DNA of 64,000 nucleotides, taken from positions 1 through 64,000 of the forward strand of contig NZ_JAGQCE010000008.1 in NCBI RefSeq assembly GCF_024345995.1, given 5' to 3'. This document shows positions 50,986 to 60,173 of the stretch, one piece after another; position 1 is the stretch's first letter, and each line of letters opens with the position of its first letter. The notes under the pieces were generated by a model. The model was not told the DNA's origin. It made no database searches and was given only the letters and a program-made list of their open reading frames with translations. The translations under genes were made by a program, and so were the position numbers. This DNA is from Synechococcus sp. Cruz-7E5. Lineage in GTDB: Bacteria; Cyanobacteriota; Cyanobacteriia; PCC-6307; Cyanobiaceae.

Positions 50986-52635
50986 CTACGCCCCGTCCTG
51001 ATCAGGAGGTGCGGCGGAGCATTCGCCACGATCAGCCAGCAGGGCCCTGAGCCCCTCGCTCAGTTCGGGGGGCAGGGACAGCTGCAGGCTGTCGTTGCGC
51101 AGATGCAGATCCCGTTGGGGGAAGGGGACTGAAATCCCGCGGTGGCGCAGAACTGCCTCGATGCGGAAATTGAGGTCGCTGATGATTTCATACTGACGCA
51201 TGGGTTGGTTGATCCACACCAGCAGACTGAAGTTCAGCGAGCTGTCGCCGAAGCCAGTGAAGAACACCTTCGGTTTCGGTTCCTGGAGAATCCCGGAATA
51301 GTCTTTGCAGGCTTCCACCAGGGCATTGCGCACGGCGGTGCAATCCGAGCCGTAGGCCACGCCGATGGGGAGCATCAGCCTGGAGGTGGGACTGCCATGG
51401 CTCCAGTTCACCACCTGGGATTCGAGGAACTCGGCATTCGGCACGATGATCGCGATTCGGTCCAGGGTCACCACTTCGGTGCTGCGCAGGCTGATCTTCT
51501 GAACCGTGCCCTGAAGCTCGCCGATCTCGACGAAATCACCCACCTGGATCGGCCGCTCGAAGATGATGATCAGGCCACTGATGAAGTTCTTGGTGATGCC
51601 CTGAAGCCCCAGGCCCAGGGCCACACCGAACACGCTGGCGAACAGGGTCAGGGAGCTCAGGTCGAGCCCCCAGAGCTGAAGCAGCACCAGTGAGCCGATG
51701 AACAGCAGGGCATATTGCACCACGAAGGCGATTCCTTCCTGGGCCCCTTTGCCGATCCCCGTGTACTGCAGCACGCGGGTGCGCAGCAGCCGTTGCAGCA
51801 CCCCCAGTCCCCTGGCCAGGGCCAGGAACAGGGTGATCAGCACGATCACATCCAGCACCGAGTAGCTGCGTTCCCCCAGGGGCAGGAAGGGGGAGGCGAG
51901 GCTGTCGGAGAGCGCGTCACGCAGCCGCTGCAAGGCCATCCGGCTGAGCGGAAACAGGTCGGCCACTGTGCCGGCAACGCTGATCCAGACCGCCACCTGA
52001 AGGCTGCGCAGCAGGGCCCGGATCAGGAAGCCGCTGCCCGCCTTACCTGGGATCAGCTCACCATCGGCGCCCGGATGGGGCCAGGCCTGCGGGAAGGCCC
52101 GCCGGAAGAGACTTCCCAGCAGGCGCTGCAGCAGGAGGGCACCCAGCAGCAGGGCGAGCGAGCGCAGCCCCATCCGCCGGATGTAGGCGGGCTGCCGCTG
52201 CAGGCGTCCCTGCTCCAGGGCCTCCCCCAGGCGGCGGCGCCAGGTTTCCGCCTGGTCCTGCGGGCTAAGGCCCTCCGCCGCGTCCAGGCGGGTGACCGTC
52301 AGCAGGGGCTTGCCATCGAGGCTGATCACCGGCAGCCCATTGCGCTCCACCACCTGGAGCTCAGCCCGCCTGGGGTTCCGGGCGGCTCTCTGGAGCAGGT
52401 CATTGGCCGCGTCCGCCCGTTGCTCGGCGCTGAAGTCCTTCGAGCTCCGCACCTGGAACAGGCTGGTGCCGTCCACTTCCACCTGGGCGGCAGGGATCTC
52501 AGCCGCTGCCCGGCCGGGTGACGCTGACGGCAGGGTCACCAGCAGCGCCACCAGCAGCGCGGCCGGCCAGAACCATCCCCGCCGGCGGGACCAGCTGCGG
52601 CCTGGGATGCCTTGGACTGGGACTGTCGGGTCCAT
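50986..52635 (-). CDS. Mechanosensitive channel of the MscS family, large form
   Basis: This 549-residue protein has a signal-like N-terminus (FWPAALLVALLVTLPSASPGRA). An extracytoplasmic domain of ~120 residues is followed by several helices. The MscS pore region is ASVFGVALGLGLQGITKNFISGLIIIFERPIQVGDFVEIG, quoted in parts: LGLQGITKNFISG and ERPIQVGDFVEIG. This fits the larger MscK/YbdG-type channels. The vestibule follows (SQVVNWSHGSPTSR and FFTGFGDSSLN). It is divergent from the third MscS gene across 102 bases. Confidence 0.92.
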   Translation of the reverse strand: MDPTVPVQGIPGRSWSRRRGWFWPAALLVALLVTLPSASPGRAAAEIPAAQVEVDGTSLFQVRSSKDFSAEQRADAANDLLQRAARNPRRAELQVVERNGLPVISLDGKPLLTVTRLDAAEGLSPQDQAETWRRRLGEALEQGRLQRQPAYIRRMGLRSLALLLGALLLQRLLGSLFRRAFPQAWPHPGADGELIPGKAGSGFLIRALLRSLQVAVWISVAGTVADLFPLSRMALQRLRDALSDSLASPFLPLGERSYSVLDVIVLITLFLALARGLGVLQRLLRTRVLQYTGIGKGAQEGIAFVVQYALLFIGSLVLLQLWGLDLSSLTLFASVFGVALGLGLQGITKNFISGLIIIFERPIQVGDFVEIGELQGTVQKISLRSTEVVTLDRIAIIVPNAEFLESQVVNWSHGSPTSRLMLPIGVAYGSDCTAVRNALVEACKDYSGILQEPKPKVFFTGFGDSSLNFSLLVWINQPMRQYEIISDLNFRIEAVLRHRGISVPFPQRDLHLRNDSLQLSLPPELSEGLRALLADRGECSAAPPDQDGA

Positions 52636-52737
52636 GCTCTGACGTCCTCCCCAGGCTTCGGGCAACCTATTCGCTGGGCGTGGGCATGGGCGTGAGGGGG
52701 TGCACCATGATCGCAACACAGTCTGATTGAGCCAGCC

Positions 52738-54408
52738 GTGACGCCTCCCGTGGTGCGAGCAGGTGGTCAGGCCCGCCGACGTCGCTCCGCTCTGCTGGTG
52801 GTGCTGGCCCTGGGGATGTCCATGGCCCTGGTGCTGGTCTCGTCGCTGCCGCTTCACGCCCAGAAGGACACGACCCCTTCCGCCGACAAGGCGCACTGCA
52901 TCGATCCTCCCCAGTTCATCACCCTCGATGGCCGGAAGGTGGTGGAGATCCGTTCGGCGATCGGAGCTCAGAACCCGGCGAACTACGCCCGGCGGGCGAC
53001 GGAGGAGCTGGGTCGTCTGGCTGAGAGCCCGTCGTTCCAGCCCGAGCGCCTCACCATCGAGGATGCCCCGCCGTACACCTTCCTCGTGCGCCCCCGCGCC
53101 GACGGAGGCTCGGAGCGGTTCATGGCCGTCGATGACCGGGTGTCGGCCTGCTTCGATCTCAGCCGCCAGGAGCTGGCCGAGACGTACCGAAGCAGTCTGG
53201 TCAGCGCCGTCATCACATACAGGCGCAGCCGAACGCCCCTCGCCTGGGTCAAGGGAACGGCCCTTGCCCTGCTGGTGCTCGTTATCTATCTCTTCTGGAT
53301 ACGCACCCAGTCAAAGCTGAACCGCTGGGCGACCCAGTGGATCGACCTTGATCAGAACCGTCTGCTGCAGGGACTGCGCGTCGGCTCCAATCAGCTGCTC
53401 GAATCTGTCCAGATACGCCAGATCCTGCAGCTGGTCCGCCGGGTCATCCACTGGTCGCTGCTGCTCCTGATCAGCTACCTGCTGGTTCCGTTGTTGCTGG
53501 GGTTCTTCCCACCCACCCAGGGGATTGCCGACGGCCTGCGTAAACAGATTCTGGAGGTGATACGCAAGGCCTTTGACGCGGCGGCCGGGGCGCTTCCGAA
53601 CCTGGTCTCGATCCTGCTGATCACGGCGTTCACGGTGATGGCGATCCGCGCCAGCAACGCCTGGTTCTCAGCCCTCGAGCGGGGCCGGGTGCGCATCCCG
53701 GGTTTCTACCAGGAATGGGCCCTGCCCACGGCCCGTCTGGCCACGATCTTCATTGCCCTGATCGGGGTAGTGCTGGCCTACCCCTACATCCCTGGATCCG
53801 GCAGCAAGGCCTTCCAGGGGGCCGGCTTGTTCGTGGGTGCGCTGGCGGCCCTCGGCTCCAGCGCCATCGCCACCAACATCATCAGCGGCCTGATGCTGAT
53901 TTACACCCGTGCGTTCCGCCTAGGTGACCGGGTGGACATCAACGGCACGGTGGGGGTGGTGCAGGAGCGGGCGTTGCTGGTGACCCGGGTACGCACGCCA
54001 AGAAATGAGCTGGTGAGCATTCCCAACGCCATGGTGATCGGCGCCTCGGTGGTGAATTTCAGTTTCTCGCGGCGTGAGATCCAGCAACCCGTGGCGATCG
54101 CCACCACGATCACCATCGGCTACGACGTTCCCTGGCGCCGTGTGCACGAACTTATGCTGGCGGCGGCCAAGAGTGTCAAGGGAATCAGTGATGAGCTTGA
54201 GCCTTATGTGATTCAGACCTCCCTCAATGATTTCCATATCAGCTATGAGCTCAATGCCTTCGTGATCGGAGCGGATACCTACCGCGAAACCCTCTCGGAC
54301 GTGCTGGCGGCGTTGCAGGACCATTTCGCGGCCGCCGAGGTGGAGATCCTCTCGCCGGGGTACCACGCCATCCGCAACGGCAATGCCAGCACCGTTCCCA
54401 AGGTCTGA
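52738..54408 (+). CDS. Mechanosensitive channel of the MscS family, large form (third copy)
   Basis: This 556-residue protein has a signal peptide (SALLVVLALGMSMALV) and a periplasmic domain with Cys in HCIDPPQF and SACFDLSR. Several helices follow, then the MscS pore segment ALAALGSSAIATNIISGLML, continuing YTRAFRLGDRVDING. It differs from the second copy in sequence, so the pair is not a recent duplication. The GTG start is supported by the signal peptide. It ends 34 bases from the convergent SulP gene. Confidence 0.92.
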   Translation: MTPPVVRAGGQARRRRSALLVVLALGMSMALVLVSSLPLHAQKDTTPSADKAHCIDPPQFITLDGRKVVEIRSAIGAQNPANYARRATEELGRLAESPSFQPERLTIEDAPPYTFLVRPRADGGSERFMAVDDRVSACFDLSRQELAETYRSSLVSAVITYRRSRTPLAWVKGTALALLVLVIYLFWIRTQSKLNRWATQWIDLDQNRLLQGLRVGSNQLLESVQIRQILQLVRRVIHWSLLLLISYLLVPLLLGFFPPTQGIADGLRKQILEVIRKAFDAAAGALPNLVSILLITAFTVMAIRASNAWFSALERGRVRIPGFYQEWALPTARLATIFIALIGVVLAYPYIPGSGSKAFQGAGLFVGALAALGSSAIATNIISGLMLIYTRAFRLGDRVDINGTVGVVQERALLVTRVRTPRNELVSIPNAMVIGASVVNFSFSRREIQQPVAIATTITIGYDVPWRRVHELMLAAAKSVKGISDELEPYVIQTSLNDFHISYELNAFVIGADTYRETLSDVLAALQDHFAAAEVEILSPGYHAIRNGNASTVPKV

Positions 54409-54442
54409 TCCGCCGCCCCAGCCGGTTCGATCGCTCAGCTGA

Positions 54443-56089
54443 TCACCCGTTCGCCTTCTGATGCGCGGCGAGGTAATGCTCAACCGCCCGCTCGATGTTG
54501 CGGTGCATCCGCTCTTTGCCCAGGCGTTCGCCCAGCTCCGAGCGGCGGATCACTTCCAGCACCGTGGGATTCAGCCCCGCCAGCCAGAGGGAGATGCCCT
54601 CCCGATCCAGGCGCCGCTCCGTTTCCGTGAGCACCTTGAGTGCGGAGTATTCGATGTCGATCACGGCGCTGCCATCCAGCACCACCACCCTTGGCTGGTG
54701 CTGCTTGATCTCCGCCCGCATCCGCAGGAGCACTCCATGGGCATTGGCGAAGAACAGGCGCCCCTCGGCACGGAGCAGCAGCAGCCCCGGCCAGGTCTCA
54801 TCCCGGGGATGCTGGGAGGACAGCGGCCGGAACACATCAGTGCCGCGCTTACGGCCGATGGCATACAGCGGCGGGTTCACCTCCTGCTGCACCAGCGCCA
54901 GCAATGACAGGATCACGGCCACCAGGATGCCCTTGAGGGTGCCGAGGACCACCACCCCCAGGAAGGCCACCACGGCCCAGTGGAATTCGGCGTGGCGCAC
55001 GCGCCGGATCGCCAGGAACTCGCCCGGGGCGATCAGCTCGAAGGAGTAAATGATCACCACCACGGCCAGGGCCGCCAGGGGCATCAGCGCGAGCCAGGGG
55101 GCCAGCAGCAGCAGCGTGACCAGCGCGACCCCAGCCGTGACCAGCTCGGCCATCTGGCTGCGGGCGCCCGCCTGGCGGTTCACCGCCGTCTGGGTGGTCC
55201 CGCCCCCTGCCGCCATCGCTCCGAACAAGCCGCCGCCGATGTTGGCCAGTCCCAGGGCCAGCAGCTCACGGTCGGGCACAGGAGAGGGTTCATCGCTGGC
55301 GCGAAAGGCCCGAGCTGCCGCGATGCTTTCCGTGAAACTCATCATGGCGATGCCTGCCGCGCCTGGCCAGAGCCCGCTCAGCAGATCCAGCCGGGGCCAG
55401 CTGAGGGCGGGAAGCCCCCTTGGCACGGTGCCCACCAGCTCCACCCCGAAACGATCGAGCCCCAGCAGGGCGCAGCTGGTGATCGCGATCGCCACCACCA
55501 CCAATGGAGCCGGCACCGACGGCCACCGGCGTCTCAGGCTGAACAGAATGGTGAACAGCCCGGCCGAGAGCAGCAGCGTGGCGATCGAGGCCTGGGAGAT
55601 GTCCCCGAAAATGGCGGCCAGGTCGCGGAAGAAGCCGTCCTTCTCCACAGACAGCCCCAGCAGCTTGGGCAGCTGATCCACCACGATCACCAGCCCGATG
55701 CCGGATTTGAAACCCACCAGCACCGATTCGGAGATGAAGTTGGCGATGAAGCCGAACCGCAGCAGGGCCGCGCCGCAGAGCATCGCTCCCACCAACACGG
55801 TCAGAGTGGCGCTCACTGCCATCAAGGCGCTGGGCTCGCTCTCCGGCGTCAGCCGATTCAGCTCACTTCCCACCAGGATGGCCAGGGTGTTGGTGGTGCT
55901 GACGCTCAGGGGTCTGGAGCTGCCCAGCAGGGCATACACAGCCATCGGCACCAGAGCCGTGTACAGACCCACCTGCACCGGCAGACCGGCAATGGTGGCG
56001 TAGGCCATCGCCTTGGGCAGCACCACCGCCGCGGCGGTCAGTCCGGCTGCGAGATCCGCCTGCCCCAGTCCCTGCCGGTAGACGCCCAT
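54443..56089 (-). CDS. SulP-family anion transporter with STAS domain
   Basis: This 548-residue transporter has ~12 helices, opening GLTAAAVVLPKAMAYATIAGLP, the SulP signature region. The C-terminal STAS domain has VVVLDGSAVIDIEYSALKVL. SulP members carry sulfate or bicarbonate (BicA type). Here the upstream arylsulfatase suggests sulfate, but bicarbonate cannot be excluded from sequence alone. It overlaps the DUF202 stop by one base (TGATG), so the two are coupled. It is the last gene of the putative sulfatase operon. Confidence 0.9.
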   Translation of the reverse strand: MGVYRQGLGQADLAAGLTAAAVVLPKAMAYATIAGLPVQVGLYTALVPMAVYALLGSSRPLSVSTTNTLAILVGSELNRLTPESEPSALMAVSATLTVLVGAMLCGAALLRFGFIANFISESVLVGFKSGIGLVIVVDQLPKLLGLSVEKDGFFRDLAAIFGDISQASIATLLLSAGLFTILFSLRRRWPSVPAPLVVVAIAITSCALLGLDRFGVELVGTVPRGLPALSWPRLDLLSGLWPGAAGIAMMSFTESIAAARAFRASDEPSPVPDRELLALGLANIGGGLFGAMAAGGGTTQTAVNRQAGARSQMAELVTAGVALVTLLLLAPWLALMPLAALAVVVIIYSFELIAPGEFLAIRRVRHAEFHWAVVAFLGVVVLGTLKGILVAVILSLLALVQQEVNPPLYAIGRKRGTDVFRPLSSQHPRDETWPGLLLLRAEGRLFFANAHGVLLRMRAEIKQHQPRVVVLDGSAVIDIEYSALKVLTETERRLDREGISLWLAGLNPTVLEVIRRSELGERLGKERMHRNIERAVEHYLAAHQKANG

Positions 56090-56472
56090 CAGGCGCTCAT
56101 GCCACCGGCGATCAGCAGCACCAGGGCAACCAGGCCGATCAGGGTGAGCGCCAGGGCCGTTGCCGTCGAGATCGAAGCCGTTCCGATATAGACGAAATCG
56201 TCCTGCTTCAACCGCCGCAGCACCTTGCGGTGTTGGCGAGTGGCGGCTGCCATGGCCAGGATCCCCGTGAGCACGAATCCGATCGAGATCAACCGCACGC
56301 TGAGCTGCGTATGGGCACTGCCCTCGAAGCGGCTGGCCTGGATCGCTCCGATGATCTTGTCGAGACCGAAGCCGAAGCTGATCAGCGACAGGCAGGTGCG
56401 GATCCAGGCCATCAGGGTGCGCTCGGCCGCCTCCCTATTGCGCTCCTTGGCCAGCTCGTTGGTGAGGTTCAT
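56089..56472 (-). CDS. DUF202 (YidH-type) membrane protein
   Basis: This 127-residue protein begins MNLTNELAKERNREAAERTL, with MAWIRTCLSLISFGFGLDKI. That is the DUF202 signature of an Arg-containing polar N-terminus followed by helices. Three helices are visible. Function is unknown. It overlaps the SulP start by one base and follows the DUF1622 gene by 28 bases, suggesting an accessory role to these transporters. Confidence 0.9.
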   Translation of the reverse strand: MNLTNELAKERNREAAERTLMAWIRTCLSLISFGFGLDKIIGAIQASRFEGSAHTQLSVRLISIGFVLTGILAMAAATRQHRKVLRRLKQDDFVYIGTASISTATALALTLIGLVALVLLIAGGMSA

Positions 56473-56500
56473 GGGGATGCCGACAGCAAGGGCTGGCTGA

Positions 56501-56887
56501 TCAGGGTTTCGGCCGCAGAGGATGATCCTGCTCCAGCCGCCGCTCCGCCTCCAGTTCCTTGGCGAGGAACACATTGAGGAAGGTGCGGATCACAGCCACC
56601 GTCGCCAGTTGGATCAGGTTGCGGTTCGAGGGAGCCGTGGTGGTGGCCACGATGTCGGCCCCCAGCTGGAATTCCAGTGCCATCGACAGCCAGCTGCCGA
56701 AGCTGATCCGGATCGTGCTGGAGGGGCGGCGGCCGCGATGGCCCAGGAAGGGCAGGTACGGCAAGGCCAGTGGCAGGGTGGCGACCAAGCCCGCCACCAC
56801 ACAGAGCACAGAAAGTGTTTCCAGGGTCAAGCGAACGACACCGGCAAGCCCCTCCAGCAGGGCCTCAGGGGATTCAAGCCAAGTCAT
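56501..56887 (-). CDS. DUF1622 membrane protein
   Basis: This 128-residue protein has a hydrophobic N-terminal segment (VLCVVAGLVATLPLALPYLPFL) and the DUF1622 core ISFGSWLSMALEFQLGADIV. It continues TTTAPSNRNLIQLATVAVIRTFLN, quoted in parts. This family is found across bacteria with unknown function. Its start is directly adjacent to the BASS transporter stop. Confidence 0.88.
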   Translation of the reverse strand: MTWLESPEALLEGLAGVVRLTLETLSVLCVVAGLVATLPLALPYLPFLGHRGRRPSSTIRISFGSWLSMALEFQLGADIVATTTAPSNRNLIQLATVAVIRTFLNVFLAKELEAERRLEQDHPLRPKP

Positions 56888-57766
56888 CTAAGGGGTCACG
56901 AAGGGCACCTGCTGCTTCTGGCGCTGCCAGCGCAGGAAGGGAATCGAGAGCAGCACAGTGACCAGGAGATAGGCCAGCACCGCGAGTTTCAGGTCAGGTA
57001 TGCCGGCGCCGTAGGTCGTGGCGAACAGCAGCGCCAGCCCTGGGTTGCGCATTGAGGTGACGAGGGCGAGGGTGGTGCGCTCCCGGGGCTCAGGACCAGC
57101 GATCCCATAGCCGATGGCCAGGGCCGCCAGCACCATCACGGCCATGAAACCCAGGGCCACCAGGTTGGCGGCCGCGAAGGGCAGCAGCAGAGGCAGCGAC
57201 TTGACCAGCACCAGCACGATCAGGAGCAGCAGAAGCCCATTGCCCAGCTTCTCGAGCGGACCCGACAGCCGGTTCGCCCAGAGCGGCCGCCAGCGCCTGA
57301 GCCCCAGGCCCGCCAGCAGGGGCAGCACCTGGGCCTTGCCCACCTGGAGGGCCACCTCCTTCGGGCCGATGTCCCAGCCTGAGATCCCGAAGGAGGACTG
57401 GAACAGATCCACGATCAGTGGGATCGAAACGATCGCGGCCACGGCCGCGCAGGCCTGGAGCACCGCCGCCAGCTCGCGGTCTCCGCCCATTTTGCCGGCC
57501 TTGCGCAGGGTGAGCGGAGCGCTGGGTGAGATGGCCATCAGGGCGATGCCGAAACGGGCGGACTTGGAGAGGGCCAGGTCCGGAGTCAGCTTCATCAGCA
57601 CAAGGGCTACCAGAGGGACCAGCACGCAGGACCCGATCAGCACCCTGATCACCAGGGCAGGCCTGCGGCGCAGCTTGACGATGGCCTCTCCCTTCAGGCC
57701 AACACCCAGGCCGAACATGATCGTGAACAGGGTGATGCTGACGAGCAGCAGGGTTGCCTGGGCCAT
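56888..57766 (-). CDS. BASS-family (bile acid:sodium symporter-like) transporter
   Basis: This 292-residue protein has about nine helices, including TLFTIMFGLGVGLKGEAIV and ISPSAPLTLRKAGKMGGDRE. The latter matches the BASS cross-over region with its Pro-Ser-Ala turn. TSMRNPGLALLFATTYG is the second. BASS carriers import organic anions with sodium, and some plastid members move small carboxylates. In the sulfatase operon an organosulfate or organic-acid substrate is plausible, which is inference. Confidence 0.85.
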   Translation of the reverse strand: MAQATLLLVSITLFTIMFGLGVGLKGEAIVKLRRRPALVIRVLIGSCVLVPLVALVLMKLTPDLALSKSARFGIALMAISPSAPLTLRKAGKMGGDRELAAVLQACAAVAAIVSIPLIVDLFQSSFGISGWDIGPKEVALQVGKAQVLPLLAGLGLRRWRPLWANRLSGPLEKLGNGLLLLLIVLVLVKSLPLLLPFAAANLVALGFMAVMVLAALAIGYGIAGPEPRERTTLALVTSMRNPGLALLFATTYGAGIPDLKLAVLAYLLVTVLLSIPFLRWQRQKQQVPFVTP

Positions 57767-57823
57767 GGCGTCGGGGTCGAGGGGAGGTGTCAGCTGGAGA
57801 TGAGGCTGGACAATGGAGGCGGA

Positions 57824-58459
57824 TCAGGACCGCAGCCTGGGCCCCCTCGGTGGCGGCCGATTCAGCAGATGGGTCAGCCATCCAGGTACGGAGAGCGTCG
57901 CCACCAGGATGGTCAGGGAGGTGCTCAGCCGGCTGGAGAAGGTGCGAGCCGTATCCAGGCCGGAATGCAGAAAGGTGAAGGTGACCAGCACCGCGAAGAT
58001 GCCGGTGGTAAGCGCACTGGCTGAACGCAGGAGGTCCCTGGGGTGGCGGGCGGAATCGCCAGCGGCATCGCGGCTGAGGTTGTGCCCGGCGATGCAACCA
58101 GCAAGGGCAAGACAGCCGAGCAGCACGGCTCTGCTGGAGAGATCCGACTGCGGTTGGCTTTGCTGGAGTTTCGCCGCCAGCACCACAGCGCTGCCCAGCA
58201 CCGAGCCGCAGGCGGTGCCAAGCAGAGCCCACCACCGCAGCGGACATCTGACCCGGCCGATGAATGTGGAGGTGGCGGCCAGGACCAGGGAACTCAGCAA
58301 TGTGGCCGGCAGGAAGGGCAGCTGGCGGGTGATCGCATATCCGGCTGCAATGCCGACGAAGGCCCCGGCGACTCGGCTCATCTGGGCATGGGGCGCGCTG
58401 GGGTCAACAGCAGGTGGATGGGGAAGTTTGTGGATCACCATGACAACTGATCGAATCAC
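57824..58459 (-). CDS. Multi-pass membrane protein of unknown function
   Basis: This 211-residue protein has about five hydrophobic helices (VAGAFVGIAAGYAITR, LLSSLVLAATSTFIGR, WWALLGTACGSVLGSAVVLA, LLGCLALAGCIAGH and LTTGIFAVLVTFTFLH). It recalls the membrane half of FUSC or aromatic-acid exporters but lacks a clear signature. Its first four bases overlap the pentapeptide gene's stop (ATGA). Starts at internal Met7 or Met27 are possible. Confidence 0.7.
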   Translation of the reverse strand: MIRSVVMVIHKLPHPPAVDPSAPHAQMSRVAGAFVGIAAGYAITRQLPFLPATLLSSLVLAATSTFIGRVRCPLRWWALLGTACGSVLGSAVVLAAKLQQSQPQSDLSSRAVLLGCLALAGCIAGHNLSRDAAGDSARHPRDLLRSASALTTGIFAVLVTFTFLHSGLDTARTFSSRLSTSLTILVATLSVPGWLTHLLNRPPPRGPRLRS

Positions 58460-59181
58460 GGACGATCGCTCGAGGCTGTAATGCTCCGATCGATCTTTGT
58501 TCCCCGCAGATCAGCATCCTGGAAGACGGCGCCGATCAGGTTGGCACCGCTGAGATCGGCATCGGTGAGGATGGCCCGGGTGAAGTTGGCCTGAGTGAGA
58601 TCGGAGCCGGCAAGATTGGCTTCAGTGAGATCAGCCTCCGTGAAGTTGGCCCCCTTCAGATCCGCACCCTGTAGATTGGCCTTGCACAACAGCGTGTCGG
58701 CGAAGTTGCAACCTCGCCAACGACTGAATGGAATCCTCAGCCCCGCCAGGTTTGTGCCATGCAAATCGAAGTCGTCCTGCCAGATGCCGTCTGAGCTGAG
58801 ATCCTCGATGGCTCGGATACGTCCAAGGCTGTATTTCACTCCAGCCTCTTGTTGCGTCAGCAGCAAAGTGAGTAGCTCATGGTGTTCTCTCTCCTTGCGA
58901 CGCCCCGCCTCAAGGATGTAGACGAAACCCGCCGTGACGATGCTGAACGATTCGACATTGCCAATGCTTATGACGTCCAGGAAGTTACTGGTCAGGCAGT
59001 TCTCTCTTGGGTCGGCTCCATGGCAGTTGTCGAAGCGATTGACGAGGGAGAGTAACGCAAAGGACATCATTGCCGCGATCAGCACCCTGAAGCCGAAGGA
59101 GCGATCCAGCAGCAGAAAGAACGGGGACGCGCGGCGGCGCTGCTGACGGGCCAGCCAGGTGTTCGGATGTGAAGGAGTCAT
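58456..59181 (-). CDS. Membrane-anchored pentapeptide-repeat protein
   Basis: This 241-residue protein has two N-terminal helices (residues ~30-47 and ~75-92) and a polar middle. The C-terminal half is pentapeptide repeats A(D/N)LxX, for example NLQGADLKGANFTEADLTEA and LTDADLSGANLIGAVFQDAD. These form a right-handed four-sided helix. Function is unknown; such repeats bind proteins in other systems. It lies 4 bases after the FGE gene and overlaps the next gene by 4 bases. Confidence 0.88.
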   Translation of the reverse strand: MTPSHPNTWLARQQRRRASPFFLLLDRSFGFRVLIAAMMSFALLSLVNRFDNCHGADPRENCLTSNFLDVISIGNVESFSIVTAGFVYILEAGRRKEREHHELLTLLLTQQEAGVKYSLGRIRAIEDLSSDGIWQDDFDLHGTNLAGLRIPFSRWRGCNFADTLLCKANLQGADLKGANFTEADLTEANLAGSDLTQANFTRAILTDADLSGANLIGAVFQDADLRGTKIDRSITASSDRP

Positions 59182-59185
59182 GGCT

Positions 59186-60166
59186 TCAGAGGCGCACGAT
59201 GCAGCGAAATCCCATGTGGCTTGTGGAGGTGTCGATGCCCTGGGCCATGCGTGCCGCTGGCCTGTAGCGGCGGCAGTAGCTGGGGGCGCAGAGATACGAG
59301 CCGCCCTTCACCACCTTGCGCGGCATCGCTCCATGCTGACTAGTGGGGTCGATGCTGGCTTCACGGGCGTCAGTTGATCCGGCGCAGCAGCCGCTGTTCT
59401 CCTCAGCCGCAAACTCCTGATCGGCCTTGAGGGAATGGTGGCCGTACCAGCTGTCGGTCCACTCCCAGACATTGCCGATGGTGTCGAACAAGCCATAGCC
59501 GTTCGCCGGAAAGACGCCCACAGGCGAGGTGCCCGCGTAGCCGTCCAGCAGGCTGTTGTGGTGGGGAAAATCGCCCTGGAAGGTGTTGGCCACCGGGCGC
59601 CCGCCTGGGTGTAGCTCTTCCCCCCAGGCGAACTCGGCGCCTTCACGGCCGCCCCAGGCGGCCCGCTCCCACTCCGCTTCGCTGGGCAGCTGCTTGCCGC
59701 TCCAGGCGGCATAGGCCGCTGCGTCGGCATGGGCCACATGCACCACTGGATGGTGGTCGCGGTGCTTGATCGAGCTGCCTGGCCCTTCGGGATGCCGCCA
59801 GTTGGCGCCGGCCATGTATTGCCACCAGCGATAGGGATCCCCGGTGCCGATCGGCCCGGGGGGCGGCACGAACACGATCGAGGACGGAACCAGCAACTCA
59901 GGCAGGGCGTCGGGATACTGGGCCGGATCGGCGGGCTGCTCGGCCAGGGTGATGTGGCCCGTGGCCTTGACGAACTTGCGGAACTGGGCATTGGTGACCA
60001 GTGAGCGGTCGATCCAGAACCCCTCCACACGCACCCGGTGGGCCGGGGCCTCCTCGGGGTAGTGGGCATCGGAGCCCATCACAAAGCTGCCCCCAGGGAT
60101 CCATTCCATGCCAGGGGCCGGGGGGCGACCCGGCCGGGAACGGCTGGTGCTGGGGGCAACGGTCAT
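59186..60166 (-). CDS. Formylglycine-generating enzyme (SUMF1 family)
   Basis: This 326-residue protein has MEWIPGGSFVMGSDAHYPEE, LPSEAEWERAAWGG, NTFQGDFPHHN and YGLFDTIGNVWEW. The copper-binding pair CAPSYC lies in GGSYLCAPSYCRRYRP at about Cys293/Cys298. It converts the Cys of CxAxR sulfatase motifs to formylglycine. The target is the arylsulfatase 7 bases upstream, which has CTAGR. No signal peptide is seen, so it acts in the cytoplasm, like its partner. Confidence 0.94.
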   Translation of the reverse strand: MTVAPSTSRSRPGRPPAPGMEWIPGGSFVMGSDAHYPEEAPAHRVRVEGFWIDRSLVTNAQFRKFVKATGHITLAEQPADPAQYPDALPELLVPSSIVFVPPPGPIGTGDPYRWWQYMAGANWRHPEGPGSSIKHRDHHPVVHVAHADAAAYAAWSGKQLPSEAEWERAAWGGREGAEFAWGEELHPGGRPVANTFQGDFPHHNSLLDGYAGTSPVGVFPANGYGLFDTIGNVWEWTDSWYGHHSLKADQEFAAEENSGCCAGSTDAREASIDPTSQHGAMPRKVVKGGSYLCAPSYCRRYRPAARMAQGIDTSTSHMGFRCIVRL

Positions 60167-60173
60167 GAGTGGA

